Positions 38,091 through 51,250 are shown, counted from the stretch's first letter. The stretch: DNA of 64,000 bases from Acanthacorydalis orientalis (GCA_034766995.1 CM068313.1:36575996-36639995), one strand, 5' to 3'. Numbers and translations: made by a program. Notes: generated by a model from the letters alone, not told the origin.

Positions 38091-38520
38091 CAGGGATGGG
38101 CAACTTCTTCGATAATTAGAGCCACATATAATAATTTTCATACATTTTTGAATGATCAAGAGCCGCAGAGAATATTATTTTAAAATTGTATTTATAAATA
38201 ATAAAAAATACAACTATATAGTAGTCCTATTCGCTATAGCAGAATATGTTTAATATCAACTCGTTGAAGACTTTGTGATTGAGTGTTCATTTTTTCACTT
38301 AGTAGTTTAAACACAGTTAAGCAGTTTGGACACATAATGCATTTGGATGATTGAAAAGATAATGTGAATTATCCGTTTATATATAAAATATTCTAATATT
38401 GGTACATACTATACTACAATAGATTATTAATATAAAAATGTAGGAAAAATGGCGATGAAACCCAAATTGTTTCGGGAGCTGCACAGGGTAGCTTAGGGAG
38501 CCGCAGTTTTGCCACCGTTG
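38091..38520. mobile_element. Nonautonomous hAT element (MITE) with perfect TSD
   Basis: The ends are CAGGGATGGGCAACTTCTTC on the left and, reverse-complemented, CAACGGTGGCAAAACTGCGG on the right. Each is followed by a GAGCC-type block (AGAGCCACA; GGCTCCCTAAG), the style of hAT termini that start CAGGGGTGGGCAA. The flanks are identical octamers TTATATAC (38083-38090 and 38521-38528), the exact size of a hAT target duplication. The 430-bp interior has no frame, so it must have been moved by a transposase supplied elsewhere. Confidence 0.85.
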
Positions 38521-38528
38521 TTATATAC

Positions 38529-39130
38529 GTTAGGTTTTTGAGTAGATTAGGTATAAATTACTGTTAATATTTTGTGATCAGTTGTTTATATTTTATTATC
38601 ATATTTGGTACTGCTAATTTTTGAAAATGGTTAAAATTTAATTCATTAAACATTAAATAAACATTAACCATTAAGATTTCGATTTATTAATGGAAATTAT
38701 TTTTTGTCTTTTTACAATTAAGTGTCATTATTATATTTAAGCGTCACTGTTGCGTACACGCAACATTAATTTTTGAAATTGTTTCTCTGCTGAAAGTATT
38801 TTTTTAAACTTTTTTATATAACAGTAAACATTGATTCAATAGCAATAGAACTACATTATTAATTTTTTCGATCATTAAGATTCACCTACTCCAGGTGAGA
38901 TTTATAATAAACACCTTTTTAGATGCCTTTTCTATTAATTTAAGAAAATTCTTAGAACGACCACCATGAAATCTAATTACACGAATGTATATTTAATTAT
39001 ACTTTTCTTTTAAATTCAAATACAAACTTGATTTGAATTCGATATTCTATTCAGTTTAAATTTAATAATGATAGATTAGCTAATATGGTAGTAATTATTT
39101 TTTATTAATGATAGTGTTACATAAAAAAGT

Positions 39131-39161
<31 letters not shown>

Positions 39162-40104
39162 ATAAATACACATAATACATTCCTTCATATGCCTTTAAAA
39201 AACCATCCAAATAATACGGTCATCACAACCCTGCTATTATATGACCGGACGACGAGAGTCCTATTCGGACAAAAGCGCCAAAGTGTGTCTCACCCGACTG
39301 TGGCGCACATCGCACCCGCTACCACCCACAATACAACCGACCCGATCGCACATAGATGGGTGAATATGTTTGTCAGCGATGATGATCGCCGTTCACAATA
39401 TCTGTATGAGCGCGCGTCGGTATTTAGTCAAATACGTTTCAGACAGTGATTGATGCGGCACAGTATTTCCATAACAGTGTACGAAATTGGAAATGTATAA
39501 CGATTCATCAGAAGTGCTACGCTGGACGAGATTTGAGCCGCGGATGAACGGATGGACGACGGACGACGAAATGGAATGATGATTTCGCATATATCGTTAA
39601 AAGCTCCATTTAAAATACAATATCGGAGATAAGTTTTACTGTGCTGTATTACGGATGGAGCTTTTGAAATAAAATTTAAGAACGGGTAGAAATAAGCGTT
39701 CTAGTATATTAGATATTTCTAATATTTATATAATTAATACATCAAACAATTTATTTAATATATTTTCATACAAAGTTTATTTTGTTATCAGTACTGTATT
39801 TCGATTTCATGATAAAAAACAATAGTAATTAAGATTTTTGCATCACAAATTCATTTATATAACACGCTTATTTGGTTATACAACGTTTATAAATAAACTT
39901 TATGACTAAATAACAATTTAGTCATAAAGAAACAAAAAACATAAATATAATTTTAAAAAATATGAACATAGTGTGTTTGCGTATTACATATATATATATA
40001 TATACATATATATATAAATAAATTTGTGTAAACAAGTCTTAGAGACTTAAATATAATTTTCTAATAAATTCAAGTCGAATTCAATCAAATAAAACCGTTT
40101 AATA
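38529..40104. other. AT-rich spacer with one island
   Basis: (TA)n/(TG)n at about 39130-39163 and (TA)n at 39989-40021. The island at 39180-39665 is listed separately. No gene is visible. Confidence 0.55.
39180..39665. promoter_or_regulatory. GC-richer island
   Basis: About 480 bp of unique CpG-rich sequence. A 113-codon frame crosses part of it, but begins in the neighbouring microsatellite and shows no domain. A noncoding constrained element is more likely than an exon. No matching splice sites were found at its edges. Confidence 0.35.
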
Positions 40105-40669
40105 TTAGGTTGGTAGAAAAATAATTGCGGTTTAAATCCTTCAAATTCATATACATTTTTCTCTTTTTGATTTTCCTAGCAGTTTTAAGTGGTCCAAAAC
40201 TGTTGGATGACAAACGCCTGACTGTGCAAACTCTCTGATTGTTATGCGTGGTTCTGTTTCAACTAATACCTTCAGTTGGTCGTTATAAACAGAAGGACGC
40301 CCACGACCTTCTTCATCTTGAAGGCTTTCGTCCCGAGCAAGAAATTTTTAGAACCACCATTGCATCGTACATTCCTCAGCAGTGCCCACACCAAGAGCAT
40401 CGTTTAGTTTACGAGCAGTTTCTGCTGCTGTACCACCCGTTTTGAAATCATACAAAAAATTGCTCTTATTTGCTTCTTTTCGATCTTTAATTCAATAGCT
40501 CAATTTGAAGCAAAATTAATAATAAAACCAAAGTCGATGTTATCAAAATACACATCAAGAAAATGCACTTTGAAATGATATTAAAGTGAACACGATAAAA
40601 TGATAATTTGAAAAAAATTAAGGTTAGAATTTACAAAACAAAACCGCAATTATTTTCCTACCAACCTAA
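40105..40669 (-). mobile_element. Internally deleted cecropia-type mariner, copy C
   Basis: Both ends carry nearly perfect TTAGGTTGGTAG inverted repeats, and TA flanks lie on both sides. It is 565 bp with the same deletion junction as copies B, D and E. The transposase remnant is on the minus strand. A short TA tract (40670-40685) follows. Confidence 0.88.
40202..40490 (-). pseudogene. mariner N-terminal HTH pseudogene (copy C)
   Basis: The minus strand encodes the paired helix-turn-helix region with recognisable GGTAAETARKL-like, KARDESLQDEEGRGRPSVY-like and VIQQFWTT segments, interrupted by frame changes and stops. No catalytic domain is present. Confidence 0.6.
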
Positions 40670-40685
40670 TATATATATATATATA

Positions 40686-41166
40686 GGGTGGCGTGGAAAG
40701 AGTGAAAGTTCTGAAATCCTATAAGGAACATATCAGTGTAAAGTGTCGAAAGCGAATTCAATCTGAAGCTAGATATTGAACTTTCAAACACTTCCACATC
40801 GTTTCTAGCTATATCAAACAGTTCTTTGTCATGCAATATCTATTAATTTTAGTAAATATTCGAATATATAATTAGCTGAGTCATCGCACTAACATTCAAA
40901 TTCCATTACTATTTTATCCGCGATTTTTCGTATCACTTTTCTTAATCTTTTAGGTTAAAATATATTCGTGATAAACCGTCAGAGTTCTAACATACGAGTA
41001 ATAAAGAGATGCCCTTTAGAGTCAGTCTGACACACTTGATATCTTTCCTTACCTCCCCTCTCTATTCTTGACTTTGTTAACTAGGGTACTTCTGTCGATA
41101 ACTAGTCTATCTTCAATATAGCTCAAGATAGCGCAAGAATAGCTCGTGACGTTACTCTACCCTGAA
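40686..41166. repeat. Possible foldback or other DNA element
   Basis: GTGGAAAGAGTGAAAGTTC near 40692 is loosely repeated in inverse orientation near 40775-40802 (GAACTTTCAAACACTTCCAC). AGGGTGGCGT at the left and ACTCTACCCT near 41151 could be outer inverted ends. No target duplication is clear. The sequence is more complex than its surroundings. The class is undetermined. Confidence 0.25.
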
Positions 41167-41995
41167 TATTCATCACAATAAGGTGTCACTGTATGTGAGT
41201 TTATTATTATAAAAAAATGGATATTAATGTTTTATTTAATAATTACTGTATCATTACAAAAAGTTACATATTTGTAATATTCCCTATACCCATTTATAAA
41301 TGTCAATATCATCATTTTTATAAAAACATTTATCATATCAAATCATCATTTTGATTATTTTAAAATAATATTTGAAATACAAGTTTACAAATATATGTAA
41401 TCAACAAATTAGCTCTGTTTGTTGTTTTATTATTCTTTCGATTAAAGATTTCTTTAATATTTAAATTGATTCTCCAGTATTTTGAATTCATTATTTAATG
41501 ACTTTTATATATTTCTTTACAGAATAGACATCCTATCTTAATATAAAAAGACTAAAATAATATTTTATTATCTAGCTATATATAAAAAAATTGTCAAAAA
41601 ATTTTAAAGAAACATGTAATGATTTTGAATTACTAACAATGAGACTCGAAGTTACGCGAACTTTTCACTATTGGTATCATAATGAATTTTTTTCCACGAG
41701 TTTTAAGAAAGTGTGAATCATGTTATAGTGCGTGTCTTCATTTCACTGGTTGTACCTCGGGGTTGGAGTAAATAAATAAATAAAAACGAATTTTATTCAT
41801 GTAATGTTGTACAAAGCATTGCGAAAAGGCCTTATTTGTTGACATTTATACGGGTTCCTGTGCCGTTGCCGACAGATGAACAGCGATTTCTTAATTACTA
41901 GTAGTTCAAGTTTTTGAGATTTTTATTGTCTCTGAATTTTCTGTTGTGACCGTGAAAATTTTTCAAAAAAAACCTGTAATAACAACAACTGTAAC

Positions 41996-42123
41996 GAAAT
42001 GTACGACATTATAATATAACAATGTTGCAATGTAACTACAAGAGTGATTATATAGACATACTAACATATATATATATATATAGACAGAGAGAGAGACAGA
42101 AATACTAACATATATATATATAT
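41996..42123 (+). repeat. Helitron-like family fragment (H6)
   Basis: TAACAATGTTGCAATGTAAC with GAGTGATTATATAGACATA after it matches the internal block of copies H3 and H4. TA, GA and TA microsatellites follow (42066-42123), again placing a microsatellite next to this block. The element ends are missing. Confidence 0.4.
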
Positions 42124-42599
42124 TACGAATTTGAGTGAATATATGCGATACGAGCGACAATATTTCTTAACAAGCCTGAAACTAAATTGTGAAAAAATGT
42201 ATTTTATTTAATAACAAAGTACAAAAATTGTAAGAATTATTTTAATGTATATGTAACTATTCTATACAATGAACTGAATACTTTTCTTTTGGTATTTTCT
42301 GGTAACTTGTATATTGTTCATTGGTGCTTATTGTTTTAGAAATATAAGATAATAAATAAATTGTCGTTATGTTGTTCAAAAGAAAATCTGTATTTCGCGC
42401 CATCTTTTCTATTAACAAGTGAAACGTTTTATTTAAAATATATTTTTGATTTTGTATAAAAGTATTCGAAATGCCGATCGGTTATTAATTTAATGTCACA
42501 GTTTTGCGTTTCTATCAAATATGAATCACTACTAATAAAATATTGAGTTTATTGCGAGAACGAGAACAAAATTTATTAACGAAATTCGGATTTACAAAT

Positions 42600-43230
42600 G
42601 CATATACATCTGTTTACTTTGTGCTCCGACCAATTGCAATATAATTGCGCTATGATGGATCAGTTCGCCGAGGGTTTATACATTTCACGTGCAATCAATT
42701 ATTCTGTTTATATACAATAACTGCGCACGGTTACATTACTAACCATTATACTAAACTAATACCGACCTAACGTAAACTATAATAACAAATATAGGACAAG
42801 ACTTCTCGACCGCGCGAATCAGACACATTAAACGCCCGTAGACCAATATACGCAGAAGTACACATATATTGACACTTGAATAATGCAGAGCAGACAGTTG
42901 ATGCATTAGTGCAACATGCAGTTGGCTGATGCACCCTTTCATAATTGTAAACAAAATTGCAATTTCCGGAACGTCAATGCAACACCGATGTAAAATCACA
43001 TTTAATTACTTGAAACAACAGTCAACACGGGGCGCGGACCGACGCAAATGTTTGTCAATGATGTTCACATGTAGGCGAGCGCGATATTATCAAATATCAA
43101 CAGCGGTGGATGGGGATAAGCAATGATTAATTCGTCGGCCACTTTACTGAAAAATCTGTGCTGTTTGTACAAATACGTTTTTTTATCGGAAAGTTAACGT
43201 TTCGGAATTAACGTTTTAAATTGCCGTCGC
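42600..43230. promoter_or_regulatory. Large GC-richer island with inverted two-box motif
   Basis: About 630 bp of unique CpG-containing sequence without a convincing frame. On the minus strand it carries GACTGTTG (43016-43023), 8 nt, then AATTAAATGTGATTT (42993-43007): the recurrent motif with the same spacing as at 25.1, 32.4 and 56.3 kb. A candidate enhancer. Confidence 0.42.
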
Positions 43231-43730
43231 CGCAAACAGTGCATTATTTACATGAATGTTGATTTTATTTAATATTGAAATAATCAAATGAATAGTCAAA
43301 AGAATCGGAAGTGTTATTTTTCATTCTACGGTGCGATTTTTAAATATTTATGCTTTAAGTGATTAATTTTTCACTATATGTTAACATCGAATAAAATAAA
43401 ATGCGTCCCTTGTAAAAATGTAAATATCTAATAATAAAAATATATAATATTTTTACACTGGTTTCCTATAATTTTGGAGAGCATACAGAAAATCACTTTG
43501 ATTACTTAAATAACCCAAAATATCAAATAAACAAATGTTTACATTAAAATACAATATAAAAAACACTAATGATGATGTCACAAATTTTGTAAAGAGACTA
43601 GGTAGTTTTTTAAACAAGCAAATATTTTAAGTTGAGGTAAGTTTTTCTATTTTATTTCAGGAATTCAACAGGAGTCTTATGTTCGAAATTTGAGAGAATA
43701 TATATATATATATACAGCGTAGGGCTTAGA

Positions 43731-44094
43731 CAGGGCTAACATGGGCCACTACCCAGGGAAGCAAATTTTGAAAAGCTGGAAATTTTATTTTCAATCATAA
43801 TTTCGATTTACAGGTAGCTCAAATCTGATATCAAAAATAAAATCTAAAAAATTTGTAGTTCAAATCTTGTTTTTGAAATTTATGTAACAGTACTTCATAA
43901 TTTGCATTTTCAAATAAATTAAGTGAATGGGAAATTTTACAAATTTTTTAGTGATCACTAATTTTTTTCTGTTGAAATGTTCTCAAAATTACAAACAGTC
44001 ACGGATTCCTCTTAATTCATTTGGACAACATTTTGGGGAGGCGCGGCATTTGACTGGTGGTCCAAGAGAGCGACCTAGTGTAAATCCGGCCCTG
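43731..44094. mobile_element. Possible nonautonomous DNA transposon
   Basis: The left boundary reads CAGGGCTAACATGGGCCACT. The right, reverse-complemented, reads CAGGGCCGGATTTACACTAG. Such CAGGGC-starting inverted ends are common in hAT-like elements. The open frame over its right half (with GGPRERPSVNPA) is a translation of the terminus, not a gene. A clean target duplication was not found (GCTTA is shared on both sides). Confidence 0.45.
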
Positions 44095-44365
44095 CTTATC
44101 TACAAATCTTTCTCCCAATATATGAAAAAATCTTCATTTTTATCTTCCTTTAAAGAAAATGATCTTCAGTTAACACCTTTACGAAATTTGAAACATTATG
44201 AGAATTATACAAATATATTATTTTATAACATGATTTTAAAGAAAATACACCCTTATGATCTTTTGTTCTATTGCACATTGTTTCTATTGATAGCGAAAAA
44301 ATGACTGCTAATCGTGTTATTCACTTCTTAATATCTGATTCTAGGACTATTTATAAAATATATTG

Positions 44366-44414
<49 letters not shown>

Positions 44415-44970
44415 TAAATTTAATAAATAAACTTCTATGTGAATTTACATTTATAGAAATGAGGAAAACAAGAATATATTTAAAATAAATGTAATTTAAA
44501 AATGTTTACTATTTAAAACATCTTACATGTAAAGTATTTAAAGAAAGAAACTATTTCCGTTTATGACAAAGGTATGCTCGTTTACAAAAACTGGTTACAA
44601 ATGACTTAAAAATGAATGCTGGTGGTCAGAAACGTTTTAACATATGCAAAAAAAAAAACTATGATAAACACATGGATTGTGTAGTGAATGTTAAAAATGA
44701 AACATATTTTATACACATTCTTATATTTCTTGTTTCATTTTCGTTTATTATTAATTACATTATTTATCTCTAAGTACACAACCATATTTTTTTTACTGCA
44801 TATACATTTAACTGTCTGTCGATTTGATACTTAACAGCACAAAGTTATAGTTTTATATTAATTATGAAGACGGATTGTTTATATTTTAGTACTGATAATT
44901 AGCCTAAAATTATGTCAATAAACATATTATAAAACAAAGGAATGCAGTAAGTATACATTTATACATACAG

Positions 44971-45032
<62 letters not shown>

Positions 45033-45159
45033 ATATACAGGTGGGATAAGGTAATTACAAATTTTATTGGAAATCAGTAGAAAAGAGAGACATTAAATCG
45101 TACAAAATAGAAAATCACGGAAAAGAACTTTATCCAGCAGTAGATTGACAGAGGCTGCT

Positions 45160-45230
<71 letters not shown>

Positions 45231-45250
45231 GTATATACATACATACATAT

Positions 45251-45297
<47 letters not shown>

Positions 45298-45318
45298 CAT
45301 ATATATATATATATATAC
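45160..45318. repeat. Long compound (TA)n microsatellite
   Basis: About 160 bp of TA repeats with CATA/TACA variants. All frames through it on both strands are repeat artefacts. Confidence 0.9.
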
Positions 45319-45429
45319 AATTTCATCCAACAAGTAATTTTAATATTTAACTGATTAAAGTTTCAGCAATAATAAAAATAAATAGCATCGCCTATCAATA
45401 TTCAGAATTTAATGTCCTGAATCTGTCAT

Positions 45430-45740
45430 TTAACCATGATGGCCATGTTATTCTCTAGAGTCATATCGAAAACGCACATGTCTGCTGCATATTACATTCA
45501 GCTCTGAATATCCAATATCGTGTTGCTATAAAATGAAATTATTCTAGATTGCTCCTATCGTCGTCTGTGATCAGGCATTCAACACCGCCTGTGACAGTGA
45601 TTAATTCATCGATCGATGTATTATGGTCGCGTATCACTGAATATATTCCACACTTCAGTATTAGTAATTTTTACCGATATCATTTTGTAGCTTCGAGCGA
45701 TATCAATGCACGGAATTATCTCGAATAAAAACCGGCGTAC
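45430..45740. promoter_or_regulatory. GC-richer island
   Basis: Unique CpG-containing sequence with no sustained frame and no transposon end. A noncoding regulatory element is possible on composition only. Confidence 0.3.
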
Positions 45741-46483
45741 AAAATACATAAAGTAATAAATGTTTAAATACTGAAGCATTTGAATAGTTCGAAGCGAAAT
45801 TTTATTATATATATATATATATACACTTGTGGGTAAATTATTCTATAACATAATATGTATATAAAAATAAACAAATAAATAATAATCGATTAAAAATAAA
45901 ATTTATAGTTCACAATAATATTTTTTAATCGTTATAAAAATTAAAAATAAAAATGTCTACTTATACATATTTTAAAAAATAATTGGTGATTTCTTACTTT
46001 TATAAATGACATTTATAATAATGTTTCGATAAAATCTCGTTTAGTTATATATATATGTAATGAATTATTTATGAGCGTTTATATCAATACTTTTTAAAAG
46101 ACTTCGATGCAAGTTATGGATTTAACATGAGATATAGGGGTTGAATAGATTTTCAATTAATATCTATATAAAAAATATATTTTTTTTAAATTTGTCTATT
46201 ATTTAAACATAAAACTATATTACCTTACTTATACACACAAAGCAGCAGGTGACAATTACAACGCATTTTTTTGTATAATGTTATATTTTTGATAAATTCG
46301 TTAAGAATAAAAATTTCGCACAGCTGATGCAAATATTTGCCAAGACTCTTTATAATGCAAACATTCTCTCTAATGGATTTATGCAAAATTTCTGTATAAC
46401 AGACGTATGTAGAAGAATTTTTAAAGCAATTACGTAAATTAAAAATTGCGTTCAACGATTAAAAATATAATTTTATAATAATA

Positions 46484-46682
46484 CTAGGGGGCTTCGCCGT
46501 CTGCTCACTGCGCTCACAAAGCCCTGGACTCGCTGCACTTGCCCACTTGTCAATTACAATTATGAACATGAAACCGAATGAAACAATAAACATATTTTTT
46601 AAAACACATTTATGTCTTTATAATCATTCTCGCAGGTATATTGTAACGTGTTGTTATATAAATATATACATATATTTAAATG

Positions 46683-46732
<50 letters not shown>

Positions 46733-46888
46733 AATATGCATATATAATCATTATCGTAGATAGATTGCAATGTGTTATTTTGTATATAAGATAAACATAT
46801 TTGGTTACCATAGAAACCTCTACATCATAAATAAATAATTTGACGTCATCGAATTTTTTGTGGATAATTTTGATTTTATGTATACAGA
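46484..46888 (-). mobile_element. Helitron-like nonautonomous element, copy H4
   Basis: Read on the minus strand it starts TCTGTATACATAAAATC and ends GCGAAGCCCCCTAG|T after a GC-rich tail that can pair GGGCTT with AAGCCC. It contains two direct copies of the TGCAAT-N6-CTGCGA-like block on either side of an internal (TA)n tract (46662-46731), exactly as in copy H3. No inverted ends and no coding sequence. Confidence 0.62.
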
Positions 46889-47302
46889 AAGATACGAAAT
46901 AACATGTAGAGGGGTATACAAATTGAATTGTAAAATATATTTAATAGAATACACAGGCTAATCAGAACGAAAATGTAAAGTCAGACCTAATCTATATATT
47001 AATTATGTTAAAAATATACAAAAGCGAATGAAATACACGTTGAACACATATTAGCAATCAGGGATAAATTTGATATCTAATACAATGACAATAATCAAAA
47101 CCCAGTATAAATGATTCAATATCAATAAAATTCTTTAAAAATGAAATTAGTAATATTGTCTATAAACAACAAAATAACCACACAAAGCATATTTATCAAT
47201 GTAAGCGGTTATCATAAATAAAATAAGTATATATTATTAAATACAATTATTGAATTATACACGTCAATAGTTATATATATATATATATATATATATACAT
47301 TG
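46889..47302. other. AT-rich spacer ending in a TA tract
   Basis: Unique A/T-rich sequence ending in (TA)n at 47271-47297, which marks the boundary of repeat R copy 2. Confidence 0.6.
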
Positions 47303-47606
47303 ATTTGAAATTTTTTGTTTGCCAAAATAATCACATTTTTCATAAGTCTATTATTATTCAGGAATAATCACATCTAAAATCTGTATTGTTTTATTGTGCA
47401 ATGTAAGTAATAAAAAAATAGTTGTATAAAATAATAGTTGAATATTATAGAAAATGCCCACATTTTTAGTCATAAACAATATTAAAACATTTTTATTGTA
47501 CAAAAATCAAAAAAATATATAATAAAGGACATTACAAAAATTGCTTTCGGATAGAATTGCAATGAAAACATTTTGCAGGTAACTGTACAATTTCTCAGTT
47601 TTTTAT
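47303..47606 (-). repeat. Dispersed repeat R, copy 2 (inverted)
   Basis: The reverse complement aligns with 7226-7517 throughout, sharing stretches such as ACAATAAAACAATACAGATT and TTATTTTGGCAAACAAAAAA. The TA-proximal end is the same in both copies. It contains an extra segment of about 10 bp (AATATTGTTT region). Noncoding. Confidence 0.6.
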
Positions 47607-48673
47607 ATTACATTCCTTAGTAGAAAAATAGAAATGCATGTATCAAATAAAATATCATTTTACTTTTTAAAAACGGTTAACATACTTTTTTTTAAATTAA
47701 TTGAAAAGAACACAAGAAATCGTAATTTTTAGAAAAACTAATAAAAAATTTTATATATAGTTTTTTCAATAGTCATACTTTATTTTCAAAAATATTTTTT
47801 TAAGTAAAATATTAGTTTGAAAAATTTCTAAAAAATATGCTGTCAAATGTCATGAAAACCCAAAGAATGTATATCTAGATGTAGTTAAATCTTTCTTGCT
47901 TCAAATATAAAAGCAATAACAACAATATACAATGATAAAGTAAAAAAAAAAACTTGAATAAAAATATCAAAATGTTTTCAAATCTAGATCATTCTCGACG
48001 CTTTGTTACAATTAAGATTGAACAATAATTTCGTACAATGTATCTCAAATATACTTGACGCAATTATATATTATTTAGGATTAATTTTTAATACTGTTCG
48101 AGTATTTATCTTTAAGGTGTCATAAATATATTTATTTAAATATTATGAAAAATAAAATAATGATTATTATTTACACAATCAGCTTCTTCCGGATTTAGAT
48201 TTACCTTCTCATATTAGACACTCCATAGAAATTGTAATATAATATTTTTTTGTTCCTGAACTTCAAATTTAAAACTGTTTTCATATCACATAGATATCAA
48301 TAATGACGTCCTTCTTAATTTAAAATATACAGCCACTTTTATTATACAGAAAACATATACAGACTTATTATAAATGAAAAATTGAATCAGGGTCTGTTCA
48401 TATACCTATTATCAAAATGTAATGTAATTAAATCATCAAAATGTTTGACAAGCTTATCCACTCGTTAAACAATGTTAGAATTATGAAATTGCAAAATAAT
48501 GTTTTTAAATGAATACATAAAGAAGTTAAATCAATTACTACAACTGCAGTTAACGAGACAATTAATAAGAGTATTTCCATTATCGAAATCACTTTTGAAA
48601 TATATGCAGCACTAAAATAATGTATTGCTGTTTTGTAACATCTAAATTTTGAACAGCATCCAATATTGTGAAA

Positions 48674-48730
<57 letters not shown>

Positions 48731-48796
48731 TGTATATATATATATATATATATTTAACGTATATTTATATGCGTTGTTTTTCAGTTACACAATAAA

Positions 48797-48863
<67 letters not shown>

Positions 48864-49589
48864 CATAATCTCTATAATGCAAATTTATAATTTAATGATG
48901 ATGAACGGATCTTATGATTATTTCTAAAAGTACAAGCAATAGAAAATTAATAGTTATTTGTAAGGAAAAGGAATAGCAAATTTTTAATAAATATAATTTA
49001 ATCAATTATTGGGTGTATATATATATATATATTCCTAAATAATCACGTTTCAATTATAAATACTTTTTCATTGTTGCTAAAATACAAAAAAAAAGAAAAT
49101 GAACGATATTGAATGTTTTGTTTAAAAAAAATGAAACAGATTGTATTCAAATGCAGCAATATGGTCGTTGACCGTTACACTACGTCCATCAATTAAAGAT
49201 AAAAAGTACAATGCAGTAAGTAATGCTTTCTCATTGAATATGTAGGGTTAACATGCTTTCGTATTAAGAGATATCTATTAATCATACAGTAACTGTAATC
49301 ACCCTTATATATAACAGACCATTACACGTAGATTATTTCTTGCAACGTGTACCTATTACATACATTATTATCATATATTTGTAATTTACTCTATATAAAA
49401 AAAAACACACACACACTAATTATATATAACATGAGTACTGAGTTTATTAAATCGACACAATTATGTATTTTTTTTTATAAATATTCATATGTTTTTTTTT
49501 TAATGTTTAAAATATCATGAAAGTCGTTTACATTGTAATCGATTCTATATATTTATACTTGTTACCAATTATATAAATTTCTGTTGCAG

Positions 49590-49648
49590 TTAACCCACCT
49601 CCAATAAACTATAATCCAATCATACGATTTGGCTACTGATGTATTAAG
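49590..49648 (+). other. Candidate noncoding (UTR/lncRNA) exon
   Basis: A 59-bp segment lies between a good acceptor (AAATTTCTGTTGCAG) and a strong donor (AAG|GTGAGTAAAC). It is GC-richer than its flanks. All three frames contain stops, so if real it belongs to an untranslated region or a long noncoding RNA. It is on the same strand as the candidate exon at 5733, but joining the two would create an immediate stop. Confidence 0.22.
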
Positions 49649-49932
49649 GTGAGTAAACATTTATTTTTTTATATTTATACGATTTTCATCAGTTTTCTCA
49701 GGCACCATGAAAATGTATGAAAAAACTCATTTAAAATATTTTACACATTAAAAATAATTAAATCAAACAATCAATTACAAATAATTAGTCTCAGATTTGA
49801 ATGAATTAACGCTATGTTTTACACATTTGATTTCAATAAAAATAAATCAATAAATATTATTTTTTTTCTGACATCTGATATTTTCTAATATAATAATTTC
49901 AAGTGAAATAAAATATTATTTACTAAAATATT

Positions 49933-49995
<63 letters not shown>

Positions 49996-50407
49996 CCTTT
50001 TGTTATATGTTTTATCTTAAATATTAAATTTTACTACTTTCAACATGTTTATTCTTATCTTTTACTCATTGTGTTATTTCTTTCAAGTATTTTATATTTA
50101 TAGATTATTATATTTAATAGATGTTTATATGAATATATTAAATTTGATTTTATTATTTTATATGAAGTTATTATTGTTTAATAAGAAATTATTATTTTAT
50201 AAGAAATTATATTTCATATTTCTAATGTTTAAGTTCGTGAAACGAGATATTCTGTTCTTAATATTCTCTTCTTAATTCTTAACAAACGGATAAGTAATAT
50301 GAATTTAAAAATTACAGTCTGAATTATTGAATTACTCCTAGTATGAAAAATTAGTCAAAAATGAAGAGACATTTTTTCACAGATTTAGAAATTTCTAATA
50401 AATGTAG

Positions 50408-50489
<82 letters not shown>

Positions 50490-50694
50490 TGTTTCTTAAA
50501 AAATATAAATTAAATTACAAAAGAACAATGCATTGTAACTTTAATTATCGTATCAAACAAATTAACAGCCATTATGTTTTATTGACCTGTCGTACATTTT
50601 CTACACTAGACAAAAGAAATATTTTTGTTCGCATAAGAAATAAATATATTTTCCAAGTCATATAATCACATATGCTATTTGTGTAATGAATTCA

Positions 50695-51250
50695 TTTTAT
50701 GCACTCGCGCTAATAAAATGCAAAAATGTTACTCGGTTGAATATCCTGAAAATTACATTTTTCCATGCCTATTTGCATACATCTAAAACAATTATGACTA
50801 TTGTCTTTAAACCTCACTACAATTTTAATATCAGTTACCAGACAAACCACATGGGGTAAACGCATACATGAACAATACAAACATATCCCTCCAACAGTCA
50901 GTGACAATAATACTACCCTAATGACTTCACGGGTTAATTTTTTTCCACCACCGGTCACCTCCGCAACAGCACGTATAACGAATATCTAGTCAACCCGGCC
51001 AGCCACCCACCGGCATGGAGTTCATAACTGCGGGGGGCGCGATAGACGCCGTTCTAACAACTAGTGCAATCAAGTGTAATTTAATTTCATAGCTGCATGA
51101 CATAGCCAATTTCGCCACTGATACATTTCCAGGAAATTGATGACAGTGGACAATAAAAGTCTTTTCGGCGGCGAATCTGTAAAAATTGCATTACATATCG
51201 TGCTCTAATGAAAATTGTCAATCAAAACAAATAGGTTGCGTTAATAATGT
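50695..51250. promoter_or_regulatory. Large GC-richer island
   Basis: One of the most GC-rich stretches of the window (notably 50930-51050), unique and CpG-containing. It carries CAATCAAGTGTAATTT (51067-51082), a variant of the second box of the recurrent motif, without the upstream TGTT box. A Runt-type core AACCACA lies near 50845. Frames on either strand are short and unrecognised. Confidence 0.4.

Larger units (their letters stand above)
41167..43730. other. AT-rich spacer with one large island
   Basis: Mostly unique A/T-rich DNA. The Helitron-like fragment near 41996 and the island at 42600-43230 are listed separately. A short TA tract lies at 43699-43715. No gene is visible. Confidence 0.5.
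44095..46483. other. Spacer dominated by TA microsatellites
   Basis: (TA)n tracts at about 44369-44412, 44970-45028, 45160-45318 and 45806-45824. The GC-richer patch at 45430-45740 is listed separately. No gene is visible. Confidence 0.6.

Noticed and set aside
39108..39449. 113-codon frame
   Set aside because: It begins in a TA/TG microsatellite, shows no domain, and has no bounding splice sites.
43637..43660. Back-to-back donor and acceptor (GTAAGTTTTT...TTTCAG)
   Set aside because: The implied intron is about 25 bp, too short for a spliceosomal intron, and no open flanking frames exist.
43927..44304. 125-codon frame with a GGPRERP segment
   Set aside because: That segment is the translation of a DNA-transposon-like terminus. 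The rest is unrelated A/T-rich sequence.
50710..50958. 82-codon minus-strand frame in a GC-rich island
   Set aside because: No domain, no conserved pattern, and overlaps an open frame on the other strand. More likely a noncoding island.
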